A stretch of DNA of 64,000 bases from Nostoc sp. T09. Lineage in GTDB: Bacteria > Cyanobacteriota > Cyanobacteriia > Cyanobacteriales > Nostocaceae. Each line of letters starts with the position of its first letter. Position 1 is the first letter of the stretch. Positions 1-8,316 of the stretch are shown here, in pieces. The notes below the pieces were generated by a model. It had not been told where the DNA came from. It was given only the letters and a program-made list of their open reading frames with translations, and ran no database searches. The position numbers and the translations under genes were made by a program. The stretch lies in the NCBI RefSeq assembly GCF_002154695.1, contig NZ_MTAV01000002.1, positions 124,001 through 188,000 of the forward strand. Reading direction: 5' to 3'.

Positions 1-2
1 CA

Positions 3-374
3 CAGCCAATAGAAATTCGCCAACCTGATTACCCTATAGTTTCCTTGCAACAAATAGCAAGAAATGCAGTTATGCATCGTACCTATGAAGGAACAAATGC
101 ACCAGTAAGAATTACTTGGTTTAATGACAGGATTGAAATTCAAAATCCAGGTGGGCCATTCGGTCAAGTAAATCGGCAAAACTTTGGTCAACCTGGGATT
201 ACAGATTATCGTAATCCACACCTTGCCGAAGCGATGAAAAATCTTGGTTATGTTCAGCGATTTGGAGTAGGAATTCAATTAGCACGTCAGCAAATTCAGA
301 AGAATGGCAACCCGCCCTTAGAATTTGCTATCGAAGATACTTATGTGTTAGCAACACTCAAGAGAAAACCATGA
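3..374 (+). CDS. C-terminal part of an AlbA_2/Schlafen-type ATP-binding protein (5' end outside window)
   Basis: The frame is open from base 3, so the gene is cut by the window edge and only about 123 C-terminal residues are visible. The segment reading NAVMHRTYEGTNAPVRI, then RIEIQNPGGP, and later RFGVGIQLAR matches the C-terminal ATPase-like region (HATPase_c_4) found behind AlbA_2 domains in RecG-like or Schlafen-like regulators. A TTG at 45 is only an internal codon, not a start. The stop overlaps the ATG of the next gene as ATGA, so the two are probably translated together. The biochemical role is unknown; such proteins have been annotated as transcriptional regulators or helicase-related. 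Confidence 0.75.
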   Translation, partial: QPIEIRQPDYPIVSLQQIARNAVMHRTYEGTNAPVRITWFNDRIEIQNPGGPFGQVNRQNFGQPGITDYRNPHLAEAMKNLGYVQRFGVGIQLARQQIQKNGNPPLEFAIEDTYVLATLKRKP

Positions 375-1384
375 GTACCACTATAATTGCTTTCTTTAAT
401 AACAAGGGGGGAGTTGGCAAAACTTCCTTAGTCTATCACTTGGCTTGGATGTATAGCGATTTAGGGTATCGGGTAGTCGCTGCTGATTTAGATCCGCAAG
501 CAAACCTGACGACTGCTTTTTTGGATGAGGAACGCTTGGAAGAGATTTGGTTAGAAAAGCATCATCAAAAAACTATTTTTGGATGCGTTGAACCACTAAT
601 TAAAGGTATAGATGATATTGCAGAACCTCACTTAGAATATATTGCTAATTATGATTTATCAGCTAATAAACTAGCACTTCTCGCAGGTGATTTATTGCTT
701 ACAAGTTTTGAATCTTACCTATCAAGCAGATGGCATGAATTGCAATCCAGAAAAACCCTTTCTCTTCAATATCTATCTGCTTTTTGGAGAATTCTTCAAA
801 AAGCATCGATAGGTAATAAAGCTGATATTATTTTAATGGATTTAAGTCCAAATTTAGGAGCTATTAATCATGCAGCACTAATTGCCGCAGATTATGTTGT
901 CATACCACTTTTATTAGATATATCTCCTTTATATGGATTACGTAATCTTGCTCAGACTCTCACTCGTTGGCGAGAAGGCTGGAAAACTATATTAGCTAAT
1001 AATATTACTGATGCTGAACCTTTACCAGCAGGTATTATCCAGCCCATCGGATATGTTGTTTGTCAGCTACCAATGCGATTAGATCGACCAGCAAAAGCAT
1101 ATCATCTTTTAATGAGTGAAATCCCAAAAGTTTATCGAGAAGCTATGTTGAATGATCGAGAAGATGAAAATATTTCTTTACAGGATGATCCTAATTGTTT
1201 AGCTTTACTCAAAAGCTACCAAAGTTTAATGTCAATGGCTCAAGAAGCTCATAAACCTATGTTTCATTTAAAACCTGCCGACGGTGCTATTGGTGCTCAT
1301 ACTAGGGCGGTAAAAAATGTTTATGAAGATTTTGAAAAATTGGCTCGTAAGATAGCAGAACGAACACAATTGAAAACTTTCTAA
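371..1384 (+). CDS. ParA/MinD-family P-loop ATPase
   Basis: A 337-residue ATPase. Residues 10-19 carry the deviant Walker A box NNKGGVGKTS with the signature lysine of ParA/MinD/Soj proteins, residues 39-45 the A' motif DLDPQAN, and residues 152-160 the Walker B strand ending in MDLSPN. ParA proteins dimerise on ATP and position DNA or protein cargo. No parB-like gene or centromere-like repeat follows, so plasmid partitioning is not supported. The 4-nt overlap with the upstream AlbA_2-type gene suggests the two act together. A long insertion between A' and B (about residues 50-150) is larger than in minimal ParA proteins. Function beyond nucleotide-dependent dimerisation is not known. Confidence 0.85.
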   Translation: MSTTIIAFFNNKGGVGKTSLVYHLAWMYSDLGYRVVAADLDPQANLTTAFLDEERLEEIWLEKHHQKTIFGCVEPLIKGIDDIAEPHLEYIANYDLSANKLALLAGDLLLTSFESYLSSRWHELQSRKTLSLQYLSAFWRILQKASIGNKADIILMDLSPNLGAINHAALIAADYVVIPLLLDISPLYGLRNLAQTLTRWREGWKTILANNITDAEPLPAGIIQPIGYVVCQLPMRLDRPAKAYHLLMSEIPKVYREAMLNDREDENISLQDDPNCLALLKSYQSLMSMAQEAHKPMFHLKPADGAIGAHTRAVKNVYEDFEKLARKIAERTQLKTF

Positions 1385-1443
1385 ATCCATTTAAACCTCG
1401 TCCATGTTGAAACCTGGAGTTTTGAAATATTCTGTTGTGTCAT

Positions 1444-1490
1444 TGCGACGTTCGCTCTTAGCGCTCCCGCAGGGTAGGAAGCAATCGCAA
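1444..1490. repeat. dispersed intergenic repeat module
   Basis: Short intergenic module containing CGCTCCCGCAGGGTAGG. The core CCCGYAGGGTA recurs at about 22014-22024, 28716-28726 and 54248-54258, always outside or at the very edge of genes. It has the look of a REP-like dispersed repeat. Function unknown. Confidence 0.5.
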
Positions 1491-1538
1491 AACTTAGGGA
1501 AAAACTACACTTCTCAAGTTAGACGGGGTTTATTAGCT

Positions 1539-2330
1539 TTAAAACTTTTCTTGAGCACCTAACATTTGTAATATTTTTTCTACACGATCCAAATCTCCAA
1601 CCATGCGGCGGATTGGATGTGGCCAGACTTTGACTAGGGTGGGTGTAGCACTAACCTGATCGATTTCTGCTTGTTCTGGATTAGTTAAAACATCAACAAC
1701 TTTTAAAGTATACGGTTGTGCGAGCGATCGCTCTAATAGTTCGTGTAAATTATGTAGAATGCGTTCGGTAGCTGCACTATGTCCCGCTACAAACAAGCGA
1801 AGGACATAAGCTTGGGTTTTTAATCGTAAATTTTGCGTCTTTTTGGGAACGCGATCGTATTTAAAGACTGGTTCAGTAACATCTAATTGCACAATTAAGT
1901 CATGGTCTTCCCAAAGCTGGGGAAACGAGGAGCGATAAGTTGCCAAGACCATGCGATCGCACAATCCATCCGGCCAGGGTGCTGCTTGCCATACTAAATC
2001 CCCTGTATCAAAGATGGCATTTAGCACAGCCTGATGTCTCAACACTGCTGGATAAGCTTCAGCAAAGGTTCGCACTTGTTGTGTACGCGGATCTAACCAA
2101 TGATCGACAGTCGCGGTGTAACAAGGAACTAAAAAATGAGGCGGTTCTGGTAAATCTAATATTTCCTGTAAAGCTGCACACAAATGCAAATGCCATCGAC
2201 CTTGTTTACCAGGGTCGATGCTGTAAATCAAATCTCCTCCAGGTGTAAATAGGGCAATACCTTTAAATAGCTGAGGTTGAGATAGTTTGCCTGTATTCAA
2301 GTCAGTTAAAGGAGCTAGGGAACTCAACAC
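1539..2330 (-). CDS. protein with C-terminal KaiB-like thioredoxin-fold domain
   Basis: A 263-residue protein. Residues about 174-258 (from YVLRLFVAGHSAATERIL through VVDVLTNPEQAE to SATPTLVKVWP) match the KaiB/SasA N-terminal thioredoxin-like fold: the strand-helix start, the DVLTNPEQAE segment and the cis-proline TPTLVK are all present. The N-terminal 165 residues are not recognised; they contain several Trp/His residues and no membrane segment. It lies 154 nt downstream of pilT on the same strand, and no kaiA or kaiC is in the window. KaiB-fold domains bind KaiC rings in the clock, so a link between ring ATPases and this protein is conceivable, but that is inference. The start ATG lies just upstream of a GGGCAT heptad repeat. 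Confidence 0.7.
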   Translation of the reverse strand: MLSSLAPLTDLNTGKLSQPQLFKGIALFTPGGDLIYSIDPGKQGRWHLHLCAALQEILDLPEPPHFLVPCYTATVDHWLDPRTQQVRTFAEAYPAVLRHQAVLNAIFDTGDLVWQAAPWPDGLCDRMVLATYRSSFPQLWEDHDLIVQLDVTEPVFKYDRVPKKTQNLRLKTQAYVLRLFVAGHSAATERILHNLHELLERSLAQPYTLKVVDVLTNPEQAEIDQVSATPTLVKVWPHPIRRMVGDLDRVEKILQMLGAQEKF

Positions 2331-2334
2331 TTAT

Positions 2335-2357
2335 GGGCATTGGGCATGAGGCATTGG
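2335..2357. repeat. GGGCATT heptanucleotide repeat tract
   Basis: Three imperfect tandem copies of a GGGCATT-type heptamer between the KaiB-like gene and pilT. The same family recurs at 8174-8216. Short tandem heptamers of this kind are typical of Nostocales intergenic DNA. Confidence 0.6.
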
Positions 2358-2484
2358 ATTATCTAAGTTATTGATATTTATCCAAGTAGTATTTTTAAGT
2401 CAGCTATTCATGCCCGGCTTTGGCACAACCAAGTATGAAAATTGCTACCCTTTCCTTCTGCCTCCTGCCTTCTGCCTTTCTTTT

Positions 2485-3792
2485 TTAAACTCGACCTCGG
2501 AGAAATTGCGCCATTTCGTTAGGAGTTGGTGACATTTCCAAGGCTGTTTCTTCAGTAATGCGCCCGTCTTGGTAGAGGTTAAACAATGACTGATTCATAG
2601 TAATCATGCCGTCAAAGCTGGCTTGCTTCATCAGTTCGGTAATTTCATCATATTTACCGTCTTTGATCCATTCCTTAATTGCCTCGGTGTTAATTAGGAT
2701 ATCGTGGAATGCAGCACGCTTACCATCAGTTGTACGACACAAACCTTGGGCAATCACCGATACTAGAGACTCAGAAATTGCCACCCGCATGGCATCTTGT
2801 TCTTCGCCAGAGTAGAGATTCAGTATCCGCTCAATGGTTTTCACAGCACTATTCGTGTGCAGGGTTCCCATTACTAAGTGACCAGTCTGAGCAGCTTTTA
2901 ACGCTGTGTTGACTGTTTCTTTATCTCGCATTTCACCCACTAGAATCAAATCTGGGTCTTCCCGCAACGCTGCTTTTAAGGCGTTATCAAATTTTCGGGT
3001 GTGCATTCCCACTTCCCGTTGTTTAATTAAGGCTTTTTGGCTTTTGTGGACAAATTCAATTGGGTCTTCGATGGTAATGATGTGCTTCGGCATTTCTTTA
3101 TTGATATAGTCAATCATTGCCGCCATCGTTGTGGACTTACCAGAACCAGTAGGTCCGGTTACCAAAATTAAACCTTTATGAACATGACAGATATCTCGAA
3201 AAATTGCGGGTAATCGCAATTGCTCCATTGTTAAGATTTTTAGCGGGATTAACCGCAGTACCATTGCATAGCCCCTCAAAGAGTCGAAGATATTGATCCG
3301 CACGCGAGCAAAATCGTACTGGGTGGCTCCGTCAAATTCTAAATGTTCTTCAAAGCGCTTAATTTCGCCCTCTGTTAATACCTCCCGCATCCAACTGACA
3401 AAAGTTTCTTTATCTGTTTGGGGATAATTCGTTGTCTCAATTTCTCCTCGGTTACGAAAGCGGGGTATTTCACCTACACCCAGGTGAACGTCAGAAAATC
3501 CTTTATCGTAAGCTTCCTTAATTAGGTGTTCTAATTTTAGACCCGAACTACTGCTTTGGTTAGCTGCAACATGAGGAATTGGCGGTGGAGTACCAGGACG
3601 ATGAGCTGCAACAGGTGTAGAAGCCGAAGCTGGTGGTGGTGCTGGCGGAACCCCAGGGTAGTTTGACATATCCAATGTCTGGGTAGCCTGACGTTGCGTA
3701 TTTAACGCTGGTGGTGGTGGTGGTGGTGGTACTGGCGGTGCAGGACGTGTAGCAGCTGAGTTAGAACTTGGTGGACGCTGTAAGTCTGTCAT
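2485..3792 (-). CDS. pilT: type IV pilus retraction ATPase PilT
   Basis: A 435-residue secretion ATPase of the PilT/PilB superfamily. Residues 1-85 form a Pro-rich low-complexity tail, including seven consecutive prolines at about 22-28. The PAS-like N2 domain follows, then Walker A GPTGSGKST at 213-221, the Asp box IEDPIEF at 241-247, the atypical Walker B DPDLILVGEMRD at 279-290 and the His box HLVMGTLHTN at 305-314. These motifs fit a PilT hexamer that disassembles pili at the inner membrane during twitching and phototaxis. The long Pro-rich tail distinguishes it from minimal PilT. Cyanobacteria carry more than one pilT, and which paralogue this is cannot be settled here. A 715-nt gap without a gene lies upstream. 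Confidence 0.93.
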   Translation of the reverse strand: MTDLQRPPSSNSAATRPAPPVPPPPPPPALNTQRQATQTLDMSNYPGVPPAPPPASASTPVAAHRPGTPPPIPHVAANQSSSSGLKLEHLIKEAYDKGFSDVHLGVGEIPRFRNRGEIETTNYPQTDKETFVSWMREVLTEGEIKRFEEHLEFDGATQYDFARVRINIFDSLRGYAMVLRLIPLKILTMEQLRLPAIFRDICHVHKGLILVTGPTGSGKSTTMAAMIDYINKEMPKHIITIEDPIEFVHKSQKALIKQREVGMHTRKFDNALKAALREDPDLILVGEMRDKETVNTALKAAQTGHLVMGTLHTNSAVKTIERILNLYSGEEQDAMRVAISESLVSVIAQGLCRTTDGKRAAFHDILINTEAIKEWIKDGKYDEITELMKQASFDGMITMNQSLFNLYQDGRITEETALEMSPTPNEMAQFLRGRV

Positions 3793-4508
3793 AAATCTTT
3801 ACAAAGTTGCGAACAAAAAATAAATTAGAAACAAGTCACCTGTGGATGCCCTGAGGGCGCTTAAAGGTATAGCAGTCGCTTTCTGTTGGCTCGGTACGTG
3901 AAAGCAACAGTCAGTTTCTGTTTATGAATAGAATTGGTATTTTTTTTTACTAGTCTGATTTCATCTATTATTTCAAGATTTTTTTAAACTCAATATATAC
4001 CTGTTTAACATACTGTTACCCTTAGCGAGTATCAGTAAATATTCTGCATATTAATAGTGTTTAAAATAACATTATATTTAATAGTAAATACTTTTCACTG
4101 TTTAGATGAGAAATTTCATCTTGAGATAGACAAAACTTGTTAGCTATGCACAGCAAAAACATTAGCAGATATTTTATTCAGCCCAATCTAATATTTATGA
4201 GAACATTAGTCTGTTATTATAAGAAATGTTAAGTAGAGTCCAATAAAAGGGTTTAAAACATATCTAGAAAGCGGATGAATCTTGGCTTATATACCTCCAG
4301 ACAGATGCCGATCCCACGTTTTTTCCCTATATGTGAACTGGAATTTACATTCATAATTATAAAAAATTAACTGTAAACTTTAGTAAATAAATGCTCATCT
4401 TAGGAGTAGGTTTTTATATACTTAACTTCTAATTAAACAGTTCAGTTTACTCGTGAAAGCGAGATATCTGAAATTAAATTCTTGCTGTGTATTTTGGGAG
4501 GAAAAGTC
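3793..4508. other. long AT-rich intergenic region between divergent pilT and a membrane protein gene
   Basis: About 715 nt with no convincing open frame on either strand. It is strongly AT-rich from about 3940 onward and separates two divergent genes, so it must hold both promoters. A short imperfect inverted pair (CTGTTG near 3893, CAACAG near 3905) lies near the pilT side. No tRNA, known riboswitch or tandem repeat was recognised. Confidence 0.5.
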
Positions 4509-4883
4509 ATGGTTTCGGCTGAAAGCTCTAATCTCGGAAAGACCTACTCCTTGTTAATGATCAAAAGTTTTTTGATCTGGACTTTCACATTGGCAGTTTG
4601 CTTGTTGGTTGTCGGGTTTCCATTAGTGGTTTTGATGGCTACGGTCGGGTGTCTGTTGTCGATTGTGTTGCAATCTGTGATGCCTGTTAGCGCTGTTTTG
4701 CTTGTAGCAGGCGGTTTGATTTTGTTTAATGTTATGGCAGTTTTATTTGCTGCTGGAGTACTAACTGCTAAGGGTGTACATCCAAAACAAATCAAATGGT
4801 TGAGTTGGTTACATGGAGAAGCAGAAGAAATGCAGACTAGTGTTTACGCTGCTTGCCCGTTAACTTGCGATATCAAAATGTAA
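4509..4883 (+). CDS. small membrane protein, conserved cyanobacterial type, function unknown
   Basis: A 124-residue protein. The ATG at 4509 is chosen over one at 4482 because GGGAGG lies about 7 nt upstream of it. Residues about 18-45 and 52-90 are strongly hydrophobic (two to three membrane spans), and the tail is short and polar and ends with two cysteines in CPLTC. No enzymatic motif is visible. A terminator-like hairpin follows at 4911, so it is likely a single-gene transcript reading out of the long pilT intergenic region. I do not recognise the family by name. Confidence 0.7.
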   Translation: MVSAESSNLGKTYSLLMIKSFLIWTFTLAVCLLVVGFPLVVLMATVGCLLSIVLQSVMPVSAVLLVAGGLILFNVMAVLFAAGVLTAKGVHPKQIKWLSWLHGEAEEMQTSVYAACPLTCDIKM

Positions 4884-4910
4884 TTGCTGAATTCGACAAA
4901 CAGTACATCT

Positions 4911-4932
4911 GCCCGGTTAAGCCGGGTTTTTT
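4911..4932 (+). terminator. rho-independent terminator
   Basis: CCCGG, a short loop, CCGGG, then a run of six T. It sits about 28 nt after the stop of the small membrane protein gene. Confidence 0.75.
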
Positions 4933-5078
4933 CATGTTTATTTGTCATTTGTCATTTGTCTTTCTCATCCCCTTCATCTGCCTCATCCGACTTATCCCTC
5001 TGTTCTGTGTTTCCTCACATCCCATTTGTCATTTGTCAGGATTGAGGGATTGACGGATTATGAATTCTTAATCACTAT

Positions 5079-5121
5079 TGACTATTGACCAATGACCAAT
5101 GACCAATGACTAATGACTAAT
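5079..5121. repeat. TGACCAA/TGACTAA heptanucleotide repeat running into wecB
   Basis: About six tandem heptamers (TGACTAT, TGACCAA x3, TGACTAA x2). The final units supply the wecB start codon and its first codons (Met-Thr-Asn). Related tracts occur near 4946 (TTTGTCA form), 19501, 48598, 51948, 56931 and 60431. Confidence 0.8.
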
Positions 5122-6228
5122 CAAAAACGAGTTTATATAATTTTAGGTACTCGTCCGGAGGCGATTAAACTAGCTCCGGTAATTCAAGTCTTTCAAAGGT
5201 CCCCAGATTTTGAGTCGCAAGTAATTCTGACTGGACAGCATCGTGAAATGGTTGAGCAAGTAATGCAGCTGTTCAACCTAAAAGCAGACGGTAACTTGGA
5301 GATTATGCAGCCTCAGCAATCTTTGAGTGACATTACCTGTCGCAGCTTGCGAGGGTTAGAAAATTTATTTAATCAGAGCAAACCAGATTTAGTCATAGTG
5401 CAGGGAGACACTACTACAGCTTTTGCCGCAACCTTGGCGGCATTTTATCAAAAAATTCCTGTAGGTCATGTAGAAGCCGGATTAAGAACTGATAACCTAT
5501 TTAATCCTTACCCAGAAGAAGCTAACCGACGGCTAATTTCGCAACTTACTCAGTTGCACTTTGCACCAACTCCTCTGGCTGTGGAAAACTTACAGCGTTC
5601 TGGTGTTTTGGGTGAAATACACTTAACGGGTAACACTGTGATTGATGCACTGTTAAATGTAGCTGCGACCGAGCCAGCCTGTAATATAACTGGCTTAAAC
5701 TGGGCATCATACCGCACGCTGCTAGCTACAGTTCATCGGCGGGAGAATTGGGGAGAACCACTGCAAGGCATTGCTCAGGGTTTTTTACAGATACTAGATA
5801 AGTTTCCTGATACAGCCTTGCTATTACCATTACACCGCAATCCTACGGTAAGAGAACCATTACAAGGGCTTTTAGGAGAGCATCCCCGAATTTTTTTGAC
5901 AGAACCTTTAGATTATGCAGAACTGGTAGGAGCAATTGGGCGATCGCATTTTTTGCTAACTGACTCTGGTGGATTGCAAGAAGAAGCGCCTAGCCTCGGT
6001 AAGCCTGTGCTGGTTCTTAGGGAAACCACAGAAAGACCAGAAGCAGTGGCGGCAGGTACAGCCAAACTTGTAGGAACTCAAAGCGAGAATATTGTTGCTG
6101 CTGCGGCTGAGTTGCTAAGTAACCCAGTAGCCTATGAAACAATGGCAAACGCAATTAATCCCTTTGGGGATGGTAAGGCAGCCGAGCGCATTTTGGAAAT
6201 TGTGAAAAATTACTTTCAACGTAGTTAA
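5113..6228 (+). CDS. wecB: UDP-N-acetylglucosamine 2-epimerase (non-hydrolysing)
   Basis: A 371-residue epimerase that interconverts UDP-GlcNAc and UDP-ManNAc in the cytoplasm, feeding surface polysaccharide synthesis. Family landmarks are GTRPEAIKLAPV near the N-terminus, QGDTTTAFAATLAA, GHVEAGLRT, PEEANRRLI, the TVHRRENWG loop, and TDSGGLQEEAPSLGKPVLVLR followed by ETTERPEA in the C-terminal nucleotide-binding domain. The length fits the family. The start lies inside a heptamer repeat and has no clear Shine-Dalgarno sequence, so the first three residues may be repeat-derived. The gene stands alone between the small membrane protein gene and convergent glgA; no other polysaccharide genes are nearby. 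Confidence 0.95.
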   Translation: MTNQKRVYIILGTRPEAIKLAPVIQVFQRSPDFESQVILTGQHREMVEQVMQLFNLKADGNLEIMQPQQSLSDITCRSLRGLENLFNQSKPDLVIVQGDTTTAFAATLAAFYQKIPVGHVEAGLRTDNLFNPYPEEANRRLISQLTQLHFAPTPLAVENLQRSGVLGEIHLTGNTVIDALLNVAATEPACNITGLNWASYRTLLATVHRRENWGEPLQGIAQGFLQILDKFPDTALLLPLHRNPTVREPLQGLLGEHPRIFLTEPLDYAELVGAIGRSHFLLTDSGGLQEEAPSLGKPVLVLRETTERPEAVAAGTAKLVGTQSENIVAAAAELLSNPVAYETMANAINPFGDGKAAERILEIVKNYFQRS

Positions 6229-6389
6229 CAAAACTTAAGGCTTTGGACTGGAAATTGGGTATTGGGGGTTAGAACGTTGATTCAGTATTCAAAATTGTGA
6301 CGAAACAACTCAGTTTCAATTTTCCAAACTCAGACAAACCCGATTTTGGGAATGGACTTGTAGTCCCAATGCCAATCAGACTCAAACGA

Positions 6390-6441
6390 ATCACAGATGC
6401 ACACCGATATTTCTTTGTGTGTATCGGTGTGCATCTGTGAT
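6390..6441. repeat. 20-bp perfect inverted repeat between convergent wecB and glgA
   Basis: Arms 6390-6409 and 6422-6441 are perfect reverse complements around a 12-nt loop. No T-run follows on either strand, so it is not a classical terminator. The surrounding gene-free stretch 6229-6655 also holds a smaller palindrome, TCTCCTACTAGGAGA at 6508-6522, of the sort scattered through filamentous cyanobacterial genomes. A 70-codon frame across the palindrome is not credible as a gene. Confidence 0.85.
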
Positions 6442-6655
6442 TTGATATCCAAAACATCGACGTAACGTGACTTCGATGCACAGGATTTTGACCTCGCCCC
6501 CAGATCTTCTCCTACTAGGAGAGGGAGGTTGGGTGGGTGAGGTTTGTCGAATTCACGTTGAATTAGTGTTCAAAAATTAGGGATTAGTTATTGAACAAAC
6601 TCTTCCCTAATCCCTCTTCTCTTATCTTCCTATTCTCCAGTCCCGACTAAGTCTA

Positions 6656-8092
6656 CTATTGAGTTACTGATTCACTCAAAACTAACTCTGGTTGTGGTGT
6701 AGCTTCTTCTTCTTCTTCTGGCAAGCCAAATATTGACCTGTACAGCTTCACGTATTGCTTAGCAGATTGATACCAACTAAAATCCTGGTTCATGCCGCGC
6801 TGTTGTAACTCGCCCCATTGAGGTTTGAAACGGAAGCCTTCCCAAGCGCGGATCATGCAGGTGAAAAGATCTAGTGGTTCATAGCGGTCAAAGCAATAAC
6901 CAGTACCTGCCTCGTTTATCGGGTCGAAATGGGATACAGTGTCAACTAATCCGCCTGTACGGCGCACAATCGGCACAGAACCGTAACGCAAAGCCATCAT
7001 TTGGCTGATACCGCAGGGTTCAAAACGGCTAGGCATTAAGAAGGCATCAGTACCAGCGTAGATGCGGCGAGAGAGGGCATCGTTATACAGGAGATAAGTT
7101 GCCATGCGTCCGGGATAACGGGAAGCCAACTGCCACATTTGGGTTTCATAGTAGCGATCGCCTGTTCCTAGAAGAATAAATTGGGCGTCAGTATATGCTA
7201 AAAAGCGATCTAAGATTTGCAATACCAAATCCAGGCCTTTTTGCTCGACTAACCTTGTCACCATGCCAATTAAAAAGGCATTGGAGTTGACTTGTAGTCC
7301 CACTTCTTCTTGCAGAGCAATTTTGTTAGCCTTTCGTTTATCTAGGGTATCGTCAGTAAAAGTTTGGGTAATATATTTGTCATTTTCTGGGTTATAAACT
7401 TCGGTATCTATGCCGTTAATAATCCCAGATAACTTACCGCTGATGAAAGACAGCAAACCTTCTAGCGTTTCACCGTAAGCAGCAGTCTTAATTTGCTCGG
7501 CATAGGTGGGAGAAACTGTGTTTACCCTGTCGGCAAATTGTACCGCCGCTGCCATAGTGTTGTGTCCTTGCATATACCAGGGACACCAAGTAATTTTTTC
7601 TAAATACCAGCGCCAAGGCCCTTGATAAGCCAAGTTATGAATTGTAAATACGCTAGTGATATCTGGATCTTGGTGCATCCATACAGGAATCATCCCTGTA
7701 TGCCAGTCATGGCAGTGGACAATTTCGGCCTTCCAGTAATTCCAGCAAAACTCAGCTGCACCATTAGCAAACAAGGTGAACCGCCAATCTTCGTCCTCTC
7801 CCGCATAAATACGGCGAGGCGTAAAGGCAGGATGCCCAAACAAATACAAGGGAACATCAGTACCAGGTAGAATGCTTTCATAAACAGCAAAGTCCTGAAA
7901 CATGGCATATCCCCGCCAGATGGGTTCTTTAGGAATCTCCATTTTGTCTGGCAGAAAGCCATAGTAGGGCAAGAATATCCGGACATCATGCCCCATGTTT
8001 CTCAAGATTTTTGGCAATGCTCCCACAACATCACCCATTCCTCCGACTTTTGCAACGGGAGCTGCCTCTGCTGCTACAAATAGAATCCGCAT
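6656..8092 (-). CDS. glgA: glycogen synthase (ADP-glucose transglucosylase)
   Basis: A 478-residue GT5-family glucosyltransferase that extends alpha-1,4-glucan chains from ADP-glucose. The N-terminal ADP-glucose loop reads [13 protein letters not shown] at residues 15-27, the mid-protein [13 protein letters not shown] and [10 protein letters not shown] are typical, and the C-terminal half has [28 protein letters not shown] and [10 protein letters not shown]. The last 25 residues are an acidic low-complexity tail rich in Glu. The start ATG is conserved in context ([18 protein letters not shown]). Cyanobacteria usually have two glgA genes; this is the [10 protein letters not shown] type. It is monocistronic here, with repeat-rich DNA on both sides. 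Confidence 0.96.
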   Translation of the reverse strand: MRILFVAAEAAPVAKVGGMGDVVGALPKILRNMGHDVRIFLPYYGFLPDKMEIPKEPIWRGYAMFQDFAVYESILPGTDVPLYLFGHPAFTPRRIYAGEDEDWRFTLFANGAAEFCWNYWKAEIVHCHDWHTGMIPVWMHQDPDITSVFTIHNLAYQGPWRWYLEKITWCPWYMQGHNTMAAAVQFADRVNTVSPTYAEQIKTAAYGETLEGLLSFISGKLSGIINGIDTEVYNPENDKYITQTFTDDTLDKRKANKIALQEEVGLQVNSNAFLIGMVTRLVEQKGLDLVLQILDRFLAYTDAQFILLGTGDRYYETQMWQLASRYPGRMATYLLYNDALSRRIYAGTDAFLMPSRFEPCGISQMMALRYGSVPIVRRTGGLVDTVSHFDPINEAGTGYCFDRYEPLDLFTCMIRAWEGFRFKPQWGELQQRGMNQDFSWYQSAKQYVKLYRSIFGLPEEEEEATPQPELVLSESVTQ

Positions 8093-8173
8093 GGTAATTT
8101 TTGTTTCCCCGGTTCTGCTGATTTTCTAAGCTTCATTTCTGATCTAATCACATCTGGTGACTAAAACAGTGAT

Positions 8174-8216
8174 GAGCATTGGTCATGGGGCATTGGGCAT
8201 GGGGCATGGGGCATAG
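8174..8216. repeat. GGGGCAT heptanucleotide repeat tract
   Basis: Imperfect tandem GGGCATT/GGGGCAT heptamers in the glgA-hemC spacer, related to the tract at 2335. Confidence 0.7.
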
Positions 8217-8259
8217 GTGATTACTTATTTCCCCCTTGTCTCCCTTGTCCCATTTCTCC

Positions 8260-8293
8260 CCCACACGCCCCACACGCCCCACACGCCCCACAC
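8260..8293. repeat. tandem 9-bp repeat (CCCACACGC)
   Basis: Nearly four perfect tandem copies of a 9-mer, CCCACACGC, just downstream of hemC. This is a slippage-prone minisatellite. It generates spurious open frames with RVGRVGRVG on the opposite strand. Confidence 0.85.
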
Positions 8294-8316
8294 TTCCTTC
8301 CTTGTCCCCTGCGTAA

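Noticed and set aside
371-1384. ParA-like gene as evidence of an integrated plasmid or partition system
   Set aside because: No parB, centromere repeats, replication or conjugation genes are visible nearby.
6269-6481. 70-codon minus-strand frame
   Set aside because: It is read through the 20-bp palindrome, and the residues mirror the inverted repeat.
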